NCBI RefSeq assembly: GCF_003664005.1
Contig: NZ_RCCJ01000001.1
Span: forward strand, 1,426,001 to 1,490,000
From: Hydrogenivirga caldilitoris
GTDB taxonomy: Bacteria > Aquificota > Aquificia > Aquificales > Aquificaceae
DNA length: 64,000 bases
Direction of reading: 5' to 3'
This document shows positions 1 to 8,199 of the stretch, piece after piece; positions within the stretch are counted from its first letter, which is position 1; each line of letters opens with the position of its first letter. Under the pieces are notes generated by a model. That model made no database searches. It worked only from the letters and a program-made list of their open reading frames with translations, and was not told where the DNA came from. Made by a program: the position numbers and the translations under genes.

Positions 1-613
1 AAAGGGAATAAGCCAGATACAGGTGAACCCAAAGGTTGGTCTGACCTTTGCCAGCGGTCTTCGTTCTGTTCTAAGACAGGACCCGGACATAATAATGGTC
101 GGGGAGATAAGGGATTCGGAAACGGCGGACATAGCAGTTCACGCTGCCCTGACGGGGCACCTTGTTCTATCAACACTTCATACCAACGATGCACCCTCTG
201 CCGTAACCAGACTTGCAGACATGGAGATAGAACCTTTCCTGATCGCTAGCTCCTTAGAAGGGGTGATAGCCCAGAGACTGGTCAGGCGTATATGTGACAG
301 CTGCAAGGAGCCTTACAAACCTGAGGGTGAAGAACTCAGGGAACTTGGAATAAAGGAATACGAAGGTGAGTTTTTCAGAGGAAGAGGCTGTGAAAGGTGC
401 CTTGGAACAGGTTACAGGGGAAGGGTTGGCATATTTGAAGTTCTTGAGATGGACGATGAATTGAAAGCCTTAATAATAAAATCACAGGACTCAAACGACA
501 TAAAGAGGCTTGCAAGGCAAAAGGGCTACAGAACTATGCTTGAAGATGGCATAGAGAAGGTTAAGAAAGGGGTAACAACCTCAAGTGAGCTGATAAGTGT
601 GGTCAAGAGCTAA
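1..613 (+). CDS. pilB: Type IV pilus / type II secretion assembly ATPase, 3' part (PilB/GspE)
   Basis: This is the C-terminal part of a hexameric secretion ATPase that powers pilus extension or pseudopilus assembly at the inner membrane. The frame is open through base 1, reading [16 protein letters not shown], so the gene begins outside the window and the GTG at 23 is internal. Visible are the Asp-box/Walker B region ([18 protein letters not shown]), the His-box ([12 protein letters not shown]) and a tetracysteine zinc motif (CDSC ... CERC), which PilB and GspE both carry. PilB is favoured because pilT and pilC lie elsewhere in the window. The gene ends 4 bp into the opposing gene. The family call is secure; PilB versus GspE is not. 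Confidence 0.85.
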   Translation, partial: KGISQIQVNPKVGLTFASGLRSVLRQDPDIIMVGEIRDSETADIAVHAALTGHLVLSTLHTNDAPSAVTRLADMEIEPFLIASSLEGVIAQRLVRRICDSCKEPYKPEGEELRELGIKEYEGEFFRGRGCERCLGTGYRGRVGIFEVLEMDDELKALIIKSQDSNDIKRLARQKGYRTMLEDGIEKVKKGVTTSSELISVVKS

Positions 614-1278
614 GAACCTTCTATCACCTTATAGGATATATCTAAAAATTTCCGCTTCCTCTCAAGGGAGCCTATCTTCTCGGCTAACCTGTTCACAAGT
701 TCGTAGGCATCCTCCTTGGTCAGATGTCTCAAATCAAACCCCCTGTCCCTAACGATTGATTTAAATACTATGTTCGCAGCGGGACCTATTTCGTTTTTAA
801 ACTCTTCCAGAATCATATCTACCTGAAAGGGGGTAAGAAACTCCCCCTCATAGACCGGTTTACTCTCCTGACTCTTTTTGAGAAAATCAACCTTCTTTGA
901 TTTCAGTATCTTATCAAGCTCCCCGGACTTGTTCTTCAACACTTCAGATAGAACCCCCATGGACTGATAAAGTTTAAGCAGGTTCGCATCCTCGGAAAAG
1001 ATACCCAAGAAGCATATATCGGACGAGATGGGAGCCAGATAGACTAAGTTATTCCCGAGCTTCCCAAGGAAGAAAGAGTCTCCACTCTCCAACTTGCTCA
1101 GTTCCGACACAACGCCGCAAAAGGTATTGACCAGAGTATTAACCTCTCTCTCATTCATATCGTGGTCTTCTATCCTGACGAATCCGTTTTTGCTAAATAT
1201 TACGAGGGCTTTCGCCTTTGACAAGCTCCTTTCTTTTGCAAGCAACTCCTGAACACTTCTCTCGTCCACAGAACTCAT
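610..1278 (-). CDS. Hypothetical protein, roadblock/LC7-like N-terminal half
   Basis: This is a 222-residue soluble protein with no confident family assignment. Residues ~20-115 have the alternating hydrophobic pattern of a roadblock/LC7 (MglB-like) fold ([13 protein letters not shown] ... [16 protein letters not shown]). The C-terminal ~75 residues ([14 protein letters not shown] onward) look like a separate helical domain. It is the last gene of a three-gene operon, its ATG overlapping the stop of the HAMP protein upstream (ATGA). A signalling or polarity adaptor for the two HAMP proteins is an inference from context, and the opposing pilus ATPase gene hints at motility control. Confidence 0.6.
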   Translation of the reverse strand: MSSVDERSVQELLAKERSLSKAKALVIFSKNGFVRIEDHDMNEREVNTLVNTFCGVVSELSKLESGDSFFLGKLGNNLVYLAPISSDICFLGIFSEDANLLKLYQSMGVLSEVLKNKSGELDKILKSKKVDFLKKSQESKPVYEGEFLTPFQVDMILEEFKNEIGPAANIVFKSIVRDRGFDLRHLTKEDAYELVNRLAEKIGSLERKRKFLDISYKVIEGS

Positions 1279-1658
1279 TCTACCATTTCATAGAGAGCCT
1301 TTATGCTAAGCCTGATTTTCTCAAAGGCTTCAGCAAGCTGGGCTATCTCATCGTTACCTTTTACCTCAACACTGACGTCCACCTCTCCTGTGCTCACCTT
1401 ATCCATCAACTCCGTAATATGGTTTATCTTTGACAGTATAAGCTTCTCTATCATCAACTTTATCCCAAGTATGGGTCCAACAAGCCAGAGCAACTCCATA
1501 AAGACAGCCAAACCAACCGAGTATCTCAGAGCCAAATCGTCCTTAACCCCGCCCTGAACGAGGGCAAAATAGGTAAGCATACCCACAAAAGCGGCTCCCA
1601 TAACAGAGCCCAAAATTACAATAGACATTATCTTCTTGATAACGCTCTTTCCGCTCAT
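1275..1658 (-). CDS. Small membrane protein with HAMP domain and no output domain
   Basis: This is a 127-residue inner-membrane protein. Two predicted membrane helices (about residues 9-33 and 47-68) are followed by a HAMP domain at ~69-121 (LSKINHITELMDKVSTGEVD ... NDEIAQLAEAFEKIRLSIKAL). HAMP domains normally relay signals to a kinase, cyclase or chemotaxis domain, but here the chain stops right after the second HAMP helix. It is a paralogue of the gene just upstream and both its junctions are 4-bp overlaps. It could donate HAMP helices to a separate partner, for example the roadblock-like protein next door. Confidence 0.75.
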   Translation of the reverse strand: MSGKSVIKKIMSIVILGSVMGAAFVGMLTYFALVQGGVKDDLALRYSVGLAVFMELLWLVGPILGIKLMIEKLILSKINHITELMDKVSTGEVDVSVEVKGNDEIAQLAEAFEKIRLSIKALYEMVE

Positions 1659-2053
1659 CTTTTCTCTACCTTTGACATGAGTAACTTCAGACTCCTCCTC
1701 ATACGCTCAAAGGCTTCCGCCATCCTGCCTATTTCATCGTCTGAGTCTATGTTCACCTTAGCATCCACATCTCCCTCGGTTATCCTTAGTATCACCTCGG
1801 TTATGTTCTTAACTCTGCTCATAATGTACTTATCTATAAGGACCCTTATAACATAGACGGGAACAAGAAAAGAAACTCCTATAAGTGCTCCGTAAATGAG
1901 GGCTCTTCCAGTGGCTTCTTCTTGGGGCACACCAGCCAGAACAAGCACAAAATAAAGAGCAAAGGTTGTAATGGCAGCGCCAGCAACTGCTCCTCCAAGA
2001 ACTATAAGGGAAATCTTATCAAGGACGGTCATATCATATTTAAGATTAGTCAA
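1655..2053 (-). CDS. Small membrane protein with HAMP domain, first of tandem pair
   Basis: This 132-residue protein has the same layout as its downstream paralogue: two membrane helices (about 15-38 and 48-68), then a HAMP domain (SRVKNITEVILRITEGDVDA ... DEIGRMAEAFERMRRSLKLL) and the C-terminus. It heads a three-gene operon. The start is uncertain: the longest frame begins with TTG at 2053, an in-frame ATG lies at 2032, and neither has a clear Shine-Dalgarno sequence. No receptor, kinase or methyl-accepting domain is present, so its role in signalling is inferred from HAMP alone. Confidence 0.7.
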   Translation of the reverse strand: MTNLKYDMTVLDKISLIVLGGAVAGAAITTFALYFVLVLAGVPQEEATGRALIYGALIGVSFLVPVYVIRVLIDKYIMSRVKNITEVILRITEGDVDAKVNIDSDDEIGRMAEAFERMRRSLKLLMSKVEKR

Positions 2054-2099
2054 CCAGGAACACTACACGCTATAAATTCTCTTAATGCTCTTATCAGAC

Positions 2100-2123
2100 T
2101 TAAAAATATATGAATATTTTTAA
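2100..2123. other. AT-only perfect inverted repeat after tal
   Basis: A 10-bp perfect inverted repeat with a 4-nt loop, made entirely of A/T in the stem, overlaps the stop of the transaldolase gene. It lies in the 66-bp gap before the HAMP operon. It lacks the GC stem of an intrinsic terminator, so its role is unclear. Confidence 0.35.
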
Positions 2124-2773
2124 AAGGGCTTTTCTGGAACCTTTTCCCAGTCTTTGAGGAATAGCTCTATGCCTTTATCGGTTAGAGGATGTTTGAAGAG
2201 CTTCTCAAGAACCGCAAAGGGCATAGTGCAGATATCCGCTCCTATCAGAGCTGCTTCAAGGACGTGCATAGGATGCCTTATGCTTGCAACTATTATCTCG
2301 GTGTCCATCTCGTAGTTATAGAAAATCTCCTTTATCTCCCTTATCAGCTTCATACCTTCTCCGGAAATATCGTCAAGCCTTCCCACAAAGGGGGAAACGT
2401 AAGAAGCTCCAGCCTTTGCAGCTATCAGCGCCTGCATAGGCGAAAAGACAAGAGTTACGTTGGTTGGGATGCCTTCCGATTCCAACACCTGGACAGCTTT
2501 CATACCCTCAGGTGTCATGGGTATCTTCACTACCACGTTCTCCCCAAGCTCAGCAAGGAGCCTTCCCTCCTTAACCATACCTTCCGCATCCAGGGAAACG
2601 GTTTCCAGGCTTACAGGTCCATCTACCTCTTCAAGAATCTCCTTTACAACCTCTTTAAAGGGTCTCCCTGTCTTGGAGACCAGGGTGGGGTTTGTGGTAA
2701 CTCCGTCAAGTATACCCCAGCTGTTTGCTGTCTTTATCTCGTTTATATCTGCCGTGTCCAGGAAAAACTTCAT
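2120..2773 (-). CDS. tal: Transaldolase, small (TalC/FSA-like) type
   Basis: This 217-residue TIM-barrel enzyme transfers a dihydroxyacetone unit between sugar phosphates in the non-oxidative pentose phosphate pathway, and so supplies pentose and erythrose phosphates to an autotroph. It begins [13 protein letters not shown] and carries the Schiff-base lysine in [10 protein letters not shown] (Lys83), with the [12 protein letters not shown] and [10 protein letters not shown] signatures. Its length matches the short MipB/TalC subfamily, where transaldolase and fructose-6-phosphate aldolase are hard to tell apart by sequence. A strong AGGAGGTG precedes the ATG. It lies just downstream of the membrane thioredoxin gene (4-bp overlap), so it is probably in the same transcript. 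Confidence 0.9.
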   Translation of the reverse strand: MKFFLDTADINEIKTANSWGILDGVTTNPTLVSKTGRPFKEVVKEILEEVDGPVSLETVSLDAEGMVKEGRLLAELGENVVVKIPMTPEGMKAVQVLESEGIPTNVTLVFSPMQALIAAKAGASYVSPFVGRLDDISGEGMKLIREIKEIFYNYEMDTEIIVASIRHPMHVLEAALIGADICTMPFAVLEKLFKHPLTDKGIELFLKDWEKVPEKPF

Positions 2774-3147
2774 GCTTTCACCTCCTGAAAAAGTTTATCC
2801 TCCTTCTGAGCCCCAAGAAACACCTTGATTACCTTCCCCTCTTTGACCACCAACGTTGTGGGTGTTCCAAGTATACCGAACTGCTTGGCAAGTTCAAGAC
2901 CCTCCCTCTGAGAGACATCTATCCTTTTAACCTTTGTGCTCTTTGACAGTTTCTCAATTACAGGCTCCATCTTTCTACAGGCTCCGCAGCCGGGAGAGTA
3001 GAAGTATAGGACGACGTCTCTGCCCAGCTTTTTGGGTATATCCCTTCCCACAAGCTTCTTTGTTCTCCATCTGGCAAAGAGTTGCAAACCTAAAAGGAGG
3101 ATTAAAGTCCCTGCAACACCAATAAGGAATATCTTCAAGAACTCCAT
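2770..3147 (-). CDS. Membrane-anchored thioredoxin-like protein
   Basis: This is a 125-residue protein with one N-terminal membrane anchor (about residues 4-22) and a thioredoxin fold carrying a CGAC redox motif ([14 protein letters not shown]) and the cis-proline loop GTPTTLVV. It is probably a thiol-disulfide reductase facing the periplasm, though the orientation is not proven. I place the start at 3147, where the ATG overlaps the stop of the upstream pseudouridine synthase (TGATG). A longer frame runs back inside that gene and is less likely. Its partner is unknown. Confidence 0.8.
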   Translation of the reverse strand: MEFLKIFLIGVAGTLILLLGLQLFARWRTKKLVGRDIPKKLGRDVVLYFYSPGCGACRKMEPVIEKLSKSTKVKRIDVSQREGLELAKQFGILGTPTTLVVKEGKVIKVFLGAQKEDKLFQEVKA

Positions 3148-3881
3148 CAGTCTGAATATTTTAAACCAACTGCTGAGAGAAGCTGTCTGAGTTCTCTCTG
3201 GGTGAGCTCCCTCCACTTACCGGTGGGTAACTTTCCAAGCTTCAGAGGTCCAAGGGCTACCCTCTTTAGCTTCAGGACAGGATGCTTAAAGGCGGCAAGG
3301 AAACGCTTAACTATATGCTTCCTTCCCTCATGGAACACTATCTCAAGCAAGGTGTTTTCTCCCTCATACCTAACTATGCGAAGGTCGTCAGGTTTAGCAA
3401 ACCCGTCCTCAAGTTCCACACCTTGTTTCATCTTTCTTAAAGCGTTCTTAGATACCTTCCCCCTGACAAGGGCAAGATACACCTTAGGTAGTTTGTACCT
3501 TGGATGTAAAACCCTGTGAGCAAGCTCTCCGTCGTTGGTGAGCAACAACAGTCCCTCTGTATTGTAATCAAGCCTGCCGACAGGATACACCCTCTGGGGG
3601 ATATCCTTTATAAGCTCTTCTATTGTCTTCTTCCCACCTTGAGTTCTTCCGAGCTGGGTTAAATAGCAGCAGGGCTTGTTCAGTATTACATAAACCTTCT
3701 TCGGGGGCTTTAACTCTTTTCCGTCAACCTCAACCTTATCTGTATCAGGGTCTATCTTCAGCCCAAGGTCCTTGACCACTTCCCCGTTTACCTTTACCCT
3801 ACCCTCCTTTATGAGCTGGTCAGCCTTTCGGCGGGAGGTAACCCCGCACATGGAGAGGTAACGGTTTAGACGAATTAGCAT
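3147..3881 (-). CDS. Pseudouridine synthase, RsuA/RluB/E/F family
   Basis: This 244-residue enzyme isomerises specific uridines in rRNA. An N-terminal S4 RNA-binding domain (about 1-60, RLNRYLSMCGVTSRRKADQL) precedes the catalytic domain with the family signature GRLDYNTEGLLLLTNDG, whose Asp is the nucleophile. RluB (23S) is a common assignment for two-domain proteins of this size, but RsuA or RluE/F cannot be excluded. It lies 9 nt after the DUF3501 gene and has no visible Shine-Dalgarno, so it may depend on translational coupling. Confidence 0.85.
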   Translation of the reverse strand: MLIRLNRYLSMCGVTSRRKADQLIKEGRVKVNGEVVKDLGLKIDPDTDKVEVDGKELKPPKKVYVILNKPCCYLTQLGRTQGGKKTIEELIKDIPQRVYPVGRLDYNTEGLLLLTNDGELAHRVLHPRYKLPKVYLALVRGKVSKNALRKMKQGVELEDGFAKPDDLRIVRYEGENTLLEIVFHEGRKHIVKRFLAAFKHPVLKLKRVALGPLKLGKLPTGKWRELTQRELRQLLSAVGLKYSD

Positions 3882-3890
3882 ATAAAGAGT

Positions 3891-4478
3891 TTAATCGCTC
3901 TCAAGGTCCTTTATAAGTTCTTCCTTAACCTCTGGAGGCAGTTCTGTAATAGCCTTATAATTTTCATGGTTTATCTCTATCCTTACAGGTTCTCTCTTGA
4001 AAGCTTCCACCTGTTCCGGTGTAAAATCCCATTTCAAGAAATGAACAACTGAAGCCTTCCCAGACTCGTAATCCATCTGACTCCTTTCATCTGCACGGGC
4101 TTTTATGGTGTACTTGTTCCCTATATGTATGTAAACGGCATCATGTATACCAACCAGCTTTGGTAGTGCTTCCTTTCTCTCTCCCTCGTCGGGTATCTCT
4201 ATAAACAGAGTGGCGGAGAGCTGGTTCTTATCAGGTATGAGCTCGTTATAGGTATCTATCTCAAACTGTATATCCTCATCCTTAACGAGTCTCTCTATCC
4301 TTATCATCTCCTGTATCTGAAACCACACTGTATCGTAGTTTTCAAAGACTAAGGTAACTTTATCCCCCACGGGAACCCTTCTTTTCTTCTTAAGCTGTGT
4401 AATCTCCGCCAGTTTTTCTGGTCTTACCTTTTCGTATTCGTAAATATTCAGGATATCCTCTTTACTAACCTTTCTCAT
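3891..4478 (-). CDS. DUF3501 family protein
   Basis: This 195-residue soluble protein has the conserved DUF3501 opening (MRKVSKEDILNIYEYEKVRPEK). Its function is unknown, but members are usually encoded next to a rubrerythrin and an HdrD/GlpC-like iron-sulfur protein, exactly the arrangement here. The start at 4478 is chosen because a full GGAGGAG sits 6 nt upstream; the longer frame begins inside the previous gene. The region SQMDYESGKASVVHFLKWDF and two acidic stretches stand out. A role in oxidative-stress or peroxide chemistry is inferred from the neighbours. Confidence 0.85.
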   Translation of the reverse strand: MRKVSKEDILNIYEYEKVRPEKLAEITQLKKKRRVPVGDKVTLVFENYDTVWFQIQEMIRIERLVKDEDIQFEIDTYNELIPDKNQLSATLFIEIPDEGERKEALPKLVGIHDAVYIHIGNKYTIKARADERSQMDYESGKASVVHFLKWDFTPEQVEAFKREPVRIEINHENYKAITELPPEVKEELIKDLESD

Positions 4479-4479
4479 T

Positions 4480-5778
4480 TTAATCTCCTCCATAAGCGCG
4501 ATAAAGAACCTCAAGGGGGTGTAAGGGTTGTTTCCCTGTGCCCAGCTCTATCATATGGGAAGCCAGAGGACAGTCAGAAACGTAAAGGTCCGCTTCCTGC
4601 GCTTTAAGGTCGTCAAAAAGTCTTGAGCCCACTTTGAAAGCGTAGTCAAAGGTTTCCTTCTTAACACCGAAAGTTCCATCGTGCCCTGAGCATCTGTCAA
4701 CTATCCTAACCTTAGTCTCGGGTATAAGCCTCAGGAGCGCAACACCCTTATACCCAACGTTAAGAGATTTGAGATGGCAAGGAATGTGGTAAGCTATGTT
4801 ACCCATTGACACCTTGAAGTCCTTGTTGAACTTTCCTTCTTCGTTCAGTTTCCAAAGATATTCATGAACGTCGTAAACCTTTTCGGCAACAGCTTTCGCA
4901 TCGGGTTCATCGGGGAGCAACAGAGGGTATTCATACTTGAGCTGAAGGGCACATGTAGGTATGGGAACTATTATGTCAAATCCCGCATCCACGTAAGGTT
5001 TTAGGTTGCGCACATTCCTCTTTGCTTTCTGGGCAGCGGAGTCAATATCTCCGAGGTCAAAGTATGGGATTCCACAACACTCCTGGGTTTCGGGGAGCTC
5101 AACGTAAACATCGTTCTTCTCAAGAACTCTCGTCAAGGCTATCCCCTTCTGGAGAAAGTTGTAGTTCAAAAGGCAGGTTGAAAATAAAACTACCTTGCCG
5201 TTTTCTCCCTTCACAGGTCTTTTGTTCTTCTTAAACCAGGATGGGAAGCTCTCCGTATTGAACTGAGGAAGTTTGGCTCTCTGGTCCACCCCCATAAAGT
5301 TCTCAAGGATAACCCTCACGGGTTTTGTATTCATTAGAGCGTTCAGGATGTGTGCCTGGGGTCCAACATTGAGCTTCCCGTTGAGATCGGTATTTACCAT
5401 TAATTTATCTGTTAGTTTTGCACCTTTATTCTTAAACTTCCAGGCTTTGTATCTAAGAGAGAGATGGGGGAAGTCAATCTTCCACTCGTGGGGAGGTGTA
5501 TAGGGACATCTAAAGTAACACTGTTTGCAGTGGAAACAGAGCTCTAAGGGCTTAGCAAGCTCCTCCTTTGTAAGTTTCTCTATGTCGTCATCTTTAGCAT
5601 CAACAGCATCAAAGAGTGAAGGAAAGGAAGGACAAAAACCCACGCACATACGGCAGTCTTTACATTTGGAGTATACTCTCTTCGCTTCCTCCCATATGGC
5701 TTCCTCATCGTAGAACTTTGGGTCTTTAAGGTCAAAGTTGAATTCTTTAACACCGCCTATACCGGATTCGTACATCAT
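4480..5778 (-). CDS. Iron-sulfur oxidoreductase, HdrD/GlpC-like (two CCG domains)
   Basis: This 432-residue protein resembles the electron-transfer subunit of heterodisulfide reductases and glycerol-3-phosphate dehydrogenase. Two N-terminal [4Fe-4S] motifs (CKDCRMCVGFCP and CFHCKQCYFRCP) are followed by CCG-type domains, with CCGIPYFDLGD and a variant CSGHDGTFG. It probably passes electrons between a quinone or ferredoxin pool and the neighbouring rubrerythrin, which is an inference. The start is set at 5778, behind an AGGAG; the longer GTG start at 5811 falls inside a GC-rich hairpin and is rejected. The rubrerythrin-FeS-DUF3501 order is a recurring cluster. Confidence 0.85.
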   Translation of the reverse strand: MMYESGIGGVKEFNFDLKDPKFYDEEAIWEEAKRVYSKCKDCRMCVGFCPSFPSLFDAVDAKDDDIEKLTKEELAKPLELCFHCKQCYFRCPYTPPHEWKIDFPHLSLRYKAWKFKNKGAKLTDKLMVNTDLNGKLNVGPQAHILNALMNTKPVRVILENFMGVDQRAKLPQFNTESFPSWFKKNKRPVKGENGKVVLFSTCLLNYNFLQKGIALTRVLEKNDVYVELPETQECCGIPYFDLGDIDSAAQKAKRNVRNLKPYVDAGFDIIVPIPTCALQLKYEYPLLLPDEPDAKAVAEKVYDVHEYLWKLNEEGKFNKDFKVSMGNIAYHIPCHLKSLNVGYKGVALLRLIPETKVRIVDRCSGHDGTFGVKKETFDYAFKVGSRLFDDLKAQEADLYVSDCPLASHMIELGTGKQPLHPLEVLYRAYGGD

Positions 5779-5799
5779 CTCTCTCCTGAGTGTTTCAGA

Positions 5800-5818
5800 A
5801 AGGGGGGACACCCCCCTT
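5800..5818 (-). terminator. Hairpin between rubrerythrin and Fe-S protein genes
   Basis: An 8-bp stem (AAGGGGGG / CCCCCCTT) with a 3-nt loop follows the rubrerythrin stop on the minus strand, with only a short T run after it. It may be a partial terminator or a processing/stability element that lets rubrerythrin mRNA exceed that of the downstream genes. Confidence 0.6.
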
Positions 5819-5823
5819 AAAGG

Positions 5824-6261
5824 TTAAGCGGAAGCTTTGTACTGCTCAAGGGCTTTCTGGAACCTTCCAGCGTGGGACTTTTCAGCCCTTGCGAGGGTTT
5901 CCATCCACTCCGCTATCTCGTCAAAGCCTTCCTCCCTGGCTACCTTTGCAAAGCCGGGGTACATCTCGGTGTACTCGTAGGTTTCACCGGCTATTGCGGA
6001 CTCAAGCATCTCCTCAAGGGAGTTTATGGGCTTTTCCGTTGCGGGGTCCACACCGCCATACTTTCTGAGCATGTCAAGGTGACCGAAAGCGTGTCCGGTT
6101 TCACCCTCAGCAGTTTCTCTGAAGATGTTGGCTACATCGGGGTAACCCTGGATGTCAGCCTCCCTTGCAAAGTAGAGATACCTTCTGTTAGCCTGGGATT
6201 CCCCAGCAAAGGCATGCTTTAGATTCTCAAGAGTTCTTGTTCCTTGTAGGCTCTTGCTCAT
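5824..6261 (-). CDS. Rubrerythrin (erythrin type, no rubredoxin domain)
   Basis: This 145-residue diiron ferritin-like four-helix protein most likely reduces hydrogen peroxide in the cytoplasm. The ExxH-type iron ligands are visible ([48 protein letters not shown]). The C-terminal rubredoxin domain of classical rubrerythrins is missing, so electrons must come from another protein, plausibly the Fe-S protein encoded downstream. The ATG at 6261 is preferred because GGAGGAGGT lies 7 nt before it; a GTG three codons upstream has no room for that site. Confidence 0.92.
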   Translation of the reverse strand: MSKSLQGTRTLENLKHAFAGESQANRRYLYFAREADIQGYPDVANIFRETAEGETGHAFGHLDMLRKYGGVDPATEKPINSLEEMLESAIAGETYEYTEMYPGFAKVAREEGFDEIAEWMETLARAEKSHAGRFQKALEQYKASA

Positions 6262-6266
6262 GGCTT

Positions 6267-7409
6267 TCACCTCCTCCTTAGGATTTTATCTATTATTATA
6301 TGCGAAAAATTTTCAAAGGACAAGAGGGACTTTACAAAATCGTACAAGCCTTCCCTGTAAAGCCGTATGTAGCTCTCCTCCCCTCTAAGGAGTTTCAGGA
6401 ACCTGTCCATGGTAAAACCACCAGCCATACGGAAGGCTGCCCATTGGAAGCTGTAAGCGAGCTGGGCTATCTTACCTGCGTAAATAAGGTCGGGTAGGAT
6501 TTCTTTTCTTAGCTTCTCTCCATAAAGGGTAAGGGCATTGGAAGGGTCTTCCGTGATGGCTTCAGCGAGAAGTCTTCCCCCCAGAACCCCGTAATAGATG
6601 CCTTCCCCCAGGAGAGGGTCAACGAGGTTAGCCGCATCTCCAACCAGCAGTACGTTCTCTTTACCGAGCTGCAACTCTCCTTCTGAGGTTATGAAAGGTA
6701 TCATCCAGCCTTTCGCTTTTTTGACCTCCCCGAACTTTATCAGCTTGTGTTTGGCTGTGTAGTCCTTCAGAACCGAGAGAGTGTTCTCCTTTCCTGTTGT
6801 GGCAAGCCCAACGCTAACCATATCCCCCTTGGGAAATATCCAGGCGTAGCCCCTTTTGACTACACCTATGTCTATCACAACTCTGTCCCGTAGGTCTCCC
6901 TCAGTCCAGAACTCTACAGAACGAAAGTATTTTTCCTTTCTATATCCGAGCTGTCTACCAACCCTGGTGTAAAATCCGTCAGCCCCCACAAGGAAGTTCG
7001 CTTCCACCGTTCCCTTGTCAGTTTTTACGCGAAGCGTCCCTCCAGGTTCAAAACTCAGAAATTCGGTCTCCTCCCACAGCACTGTGCCTTCCTCAACCGC
7101 ACTATTCACAAGAAAGCGATCAAAGCTGGACCTGTCCACTATATAAGCTACAGACTCCGGCTCAAGCTTCTCATGGAATACCTCCCCTCTGAATCCCAGG
7201 AGTCCCCCCCTTACTTTGTTTAAGACTTCCGATTCCCAGCCCTTTGGCAGTAGTGGGGTTATCCTTGCAGAGAGACAACCCGCACAAAGCTTGAACCTAG
7301 GAAGTTTTCTCCTCTCAATAAGGAGAACCTTTGCGCCCTTCTGAGATAAGTATCTGGCAGTGCTAGCCCCTGCCGGACCTCCTCCTACAACAACTACGTC
7401 GTACTTCAC
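6267..7409 (-). CDS. Geranylgeranyl reductase family flavoprotein
   Basis: This is a 380-residue FAD-dependent oxidoreductase. It opens with the dinucleotide-binding motif YDVVVVGGGPAGAS, has a second FAD motif NVLLVGDAANLVDPLLGEGIYYG, and the PRFKLCAGCLS segment typical of geranylgeranyl reductases. The family hydrogenates isoprenoid chains of quinones or lipids. The start is uncertain: GTG at 7409 matches the usual N-terminus, while an ATG at 7430 lies in a CCATGG shared with the divergent uppP start. Longer frames run antisense into uppP and are rejected. The adjacent uppP is also an isoprenoid gene. Confidence 0.82.
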   Translation of the reverse strand: MKYDVVVVGGGPAGASTARYLSQKGAKVLLIERRKLPRFKLCAGCLSARITPLLPKGWESEVLNKVRGGLLGFRGEVFHEKLEPESVAYIVDRSSFDRFLVNSAVEEGTVLWEETEFLSFEPGGTLRVKTDKGTVEANFLVGADGFYTRVGRQLGYRKEKYFRSVEFWTEGDLRDRVVIDIGVVKRGYAWIFPKGDMVSVGLATTGKENTLSVLKDYTAKHKLIKFGEVKKAKGWMIPFITSEGELQLGKENVLLVGDAANLVDPLLGEGIYYGVLGGRLLAEAITEDPSNALTLYGEKLRKEILPDLIYAGKIAQLAYSFQWAAFRMAGGFTMDRFLKLLRGEESYIRLYREGLYDFVKSLLSFENFSHIIIDKILRRR

Positions 7410-7414
7410 AGCTC

Positions 7415-7424
7415 TATAATTATC
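7415..7424. promoter_or_regulatory. Symmetric -10 element for divergent uppP and reductase genes
   Basis: TATAATTATC reads TATAAT on the plus strand (7415-7420) and GATAAT on the minus strand. Each box sits 8-9 nt from a start codon (ATG at 7429, GTG at 7409) and neither gene has a Shine-Dalgarno sequence. No convincing -35 box was found. This suggests a bidirectional promoter making near-leaderless mRNAs. Confidence 0.5.
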
Positions 7425-7428
7425 TCCC

Positions 7429-8199
7429 ATGGAGCTTAAGGATGCTTTTATTCTGGGGATTGTGGAGGGGTTAACCGAGTTTCTTCCTGTTTCTTCAACA
7501 GGACACCTGATACTTACAGCCCACATCTTGGGTATCTCCCATACTGAGTTTACAAAGAGCTTTGAGATAGCCGTTCAGCTTGGTTCAATCCTTGCCGTTG
7601 TTTTTATCTACCTTGAACGTTTTATAAAGGACTTTGAGACCTGGAAGAGGGTAGTCTTAGCCTTTATACCTACCGGACTTGTAGGTTTTCTTCTTTACAA
7701 GTTGATAAAGGGATACTTTATAGGAAACGACTTGATAGTGGTAGTTAACCTGTTTTTAGGAGGTATCATACTTATAATCGCCGATAAATACTGTGAGAGG
7801 TTCTGTTCCCTTAAGGATATAGATGAACTCCCTATAAAAAGGGCTCCTATTATAGGCTTATTTCAGGCTCTTGCGGTCATGCCAGGAGTTTCAAGGTCCG
7901 GGGCAACCATAATAGGAGGTATGCTCATGGGTCTTTCGCGCAAAAGTGCCGCCGAGTTTTCCTTCATACTCGCAGTCCCAACAATGCTTGCCGCCACCTC
8001 TTATGACCTGTTGAAAACGGGAGGTCAGTTTGGAAGCTCCCAGTGGGAACTTTTAGGGATAGGTTTTGTAACAGCCTTCTTCACCGCACTGGTAACAGTA
8101 AAAGCCTTTCTAAAGTTCCTCAACTCTCACGGCTTCATGGTCTTTGGTGTTTACAGGATAGTTATAGCCCTGGTCTATGCGGCAGCCTTCCTTCTATAA
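7429..8199 (+). CDS. uppP: Undecaprenyl-diphosphatase UppP (BacA)
   Basis: This 256-residue integral membrane enzyme dephosphorylates undecaprenyl diphosphate to recycle the lipid carrier of peptidoglycan synthesis. The catalytic motifs are clear: EGLTEFLPVSSTGHL near residue 13 and PGVSRSGATI near residue 152, in a chain of about eight membrane helices. The ATG lies in a CCATGG with no ribosome-binding site but a TATAAT 8 nt upstream. The 3' end overlaps the opposing sco gene by 25 bp. Confidence 0.95.
   Translation: MELKDAFILGIVEGLTEFLPVSSTGHLILTAHILGISHTEFTKSFEIAVQLGSILAVVFIYLERFIKDFETWKRVVLAFIPTGLVGFLLYKLIKGYFIGNDLIVVVNLFLGGIILIIADKYCERFCSLKDIDELPIKRAPIIGLFQALAVMPGVSRSGATIIGGMLMGLSRKSAAEFSFILAVPTMLAATSYDLLKTGGQFGSSQWELLGIGFVTAFFTALVTVKAFLKFLNSHGFMVFGVYRIVIALVYAAAFLL

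Noticed and set aside
2189-2788. 199-codon open frame antisense to the transaldolase gene
   Set aside because: The minus strand encodes a full, motif-bearing transaldolase; the plus frame has no start signal and no recognisable domain.
5778-5811. GTG at 5811 as start of the Fe-S oxidoreductase
   Set aside because: It falls inside the GC hairpin after rubrerythrin and lacks a ribosome-binding site; ATG 5778 has AGGAG at a good distance.
7430-7526. N-terminal extension of the geranylgeranyl reductase to 7526
   Set aside because: The extension is antisense to the conserved start of uppP and does not look like a flavoprotein N-terminus.
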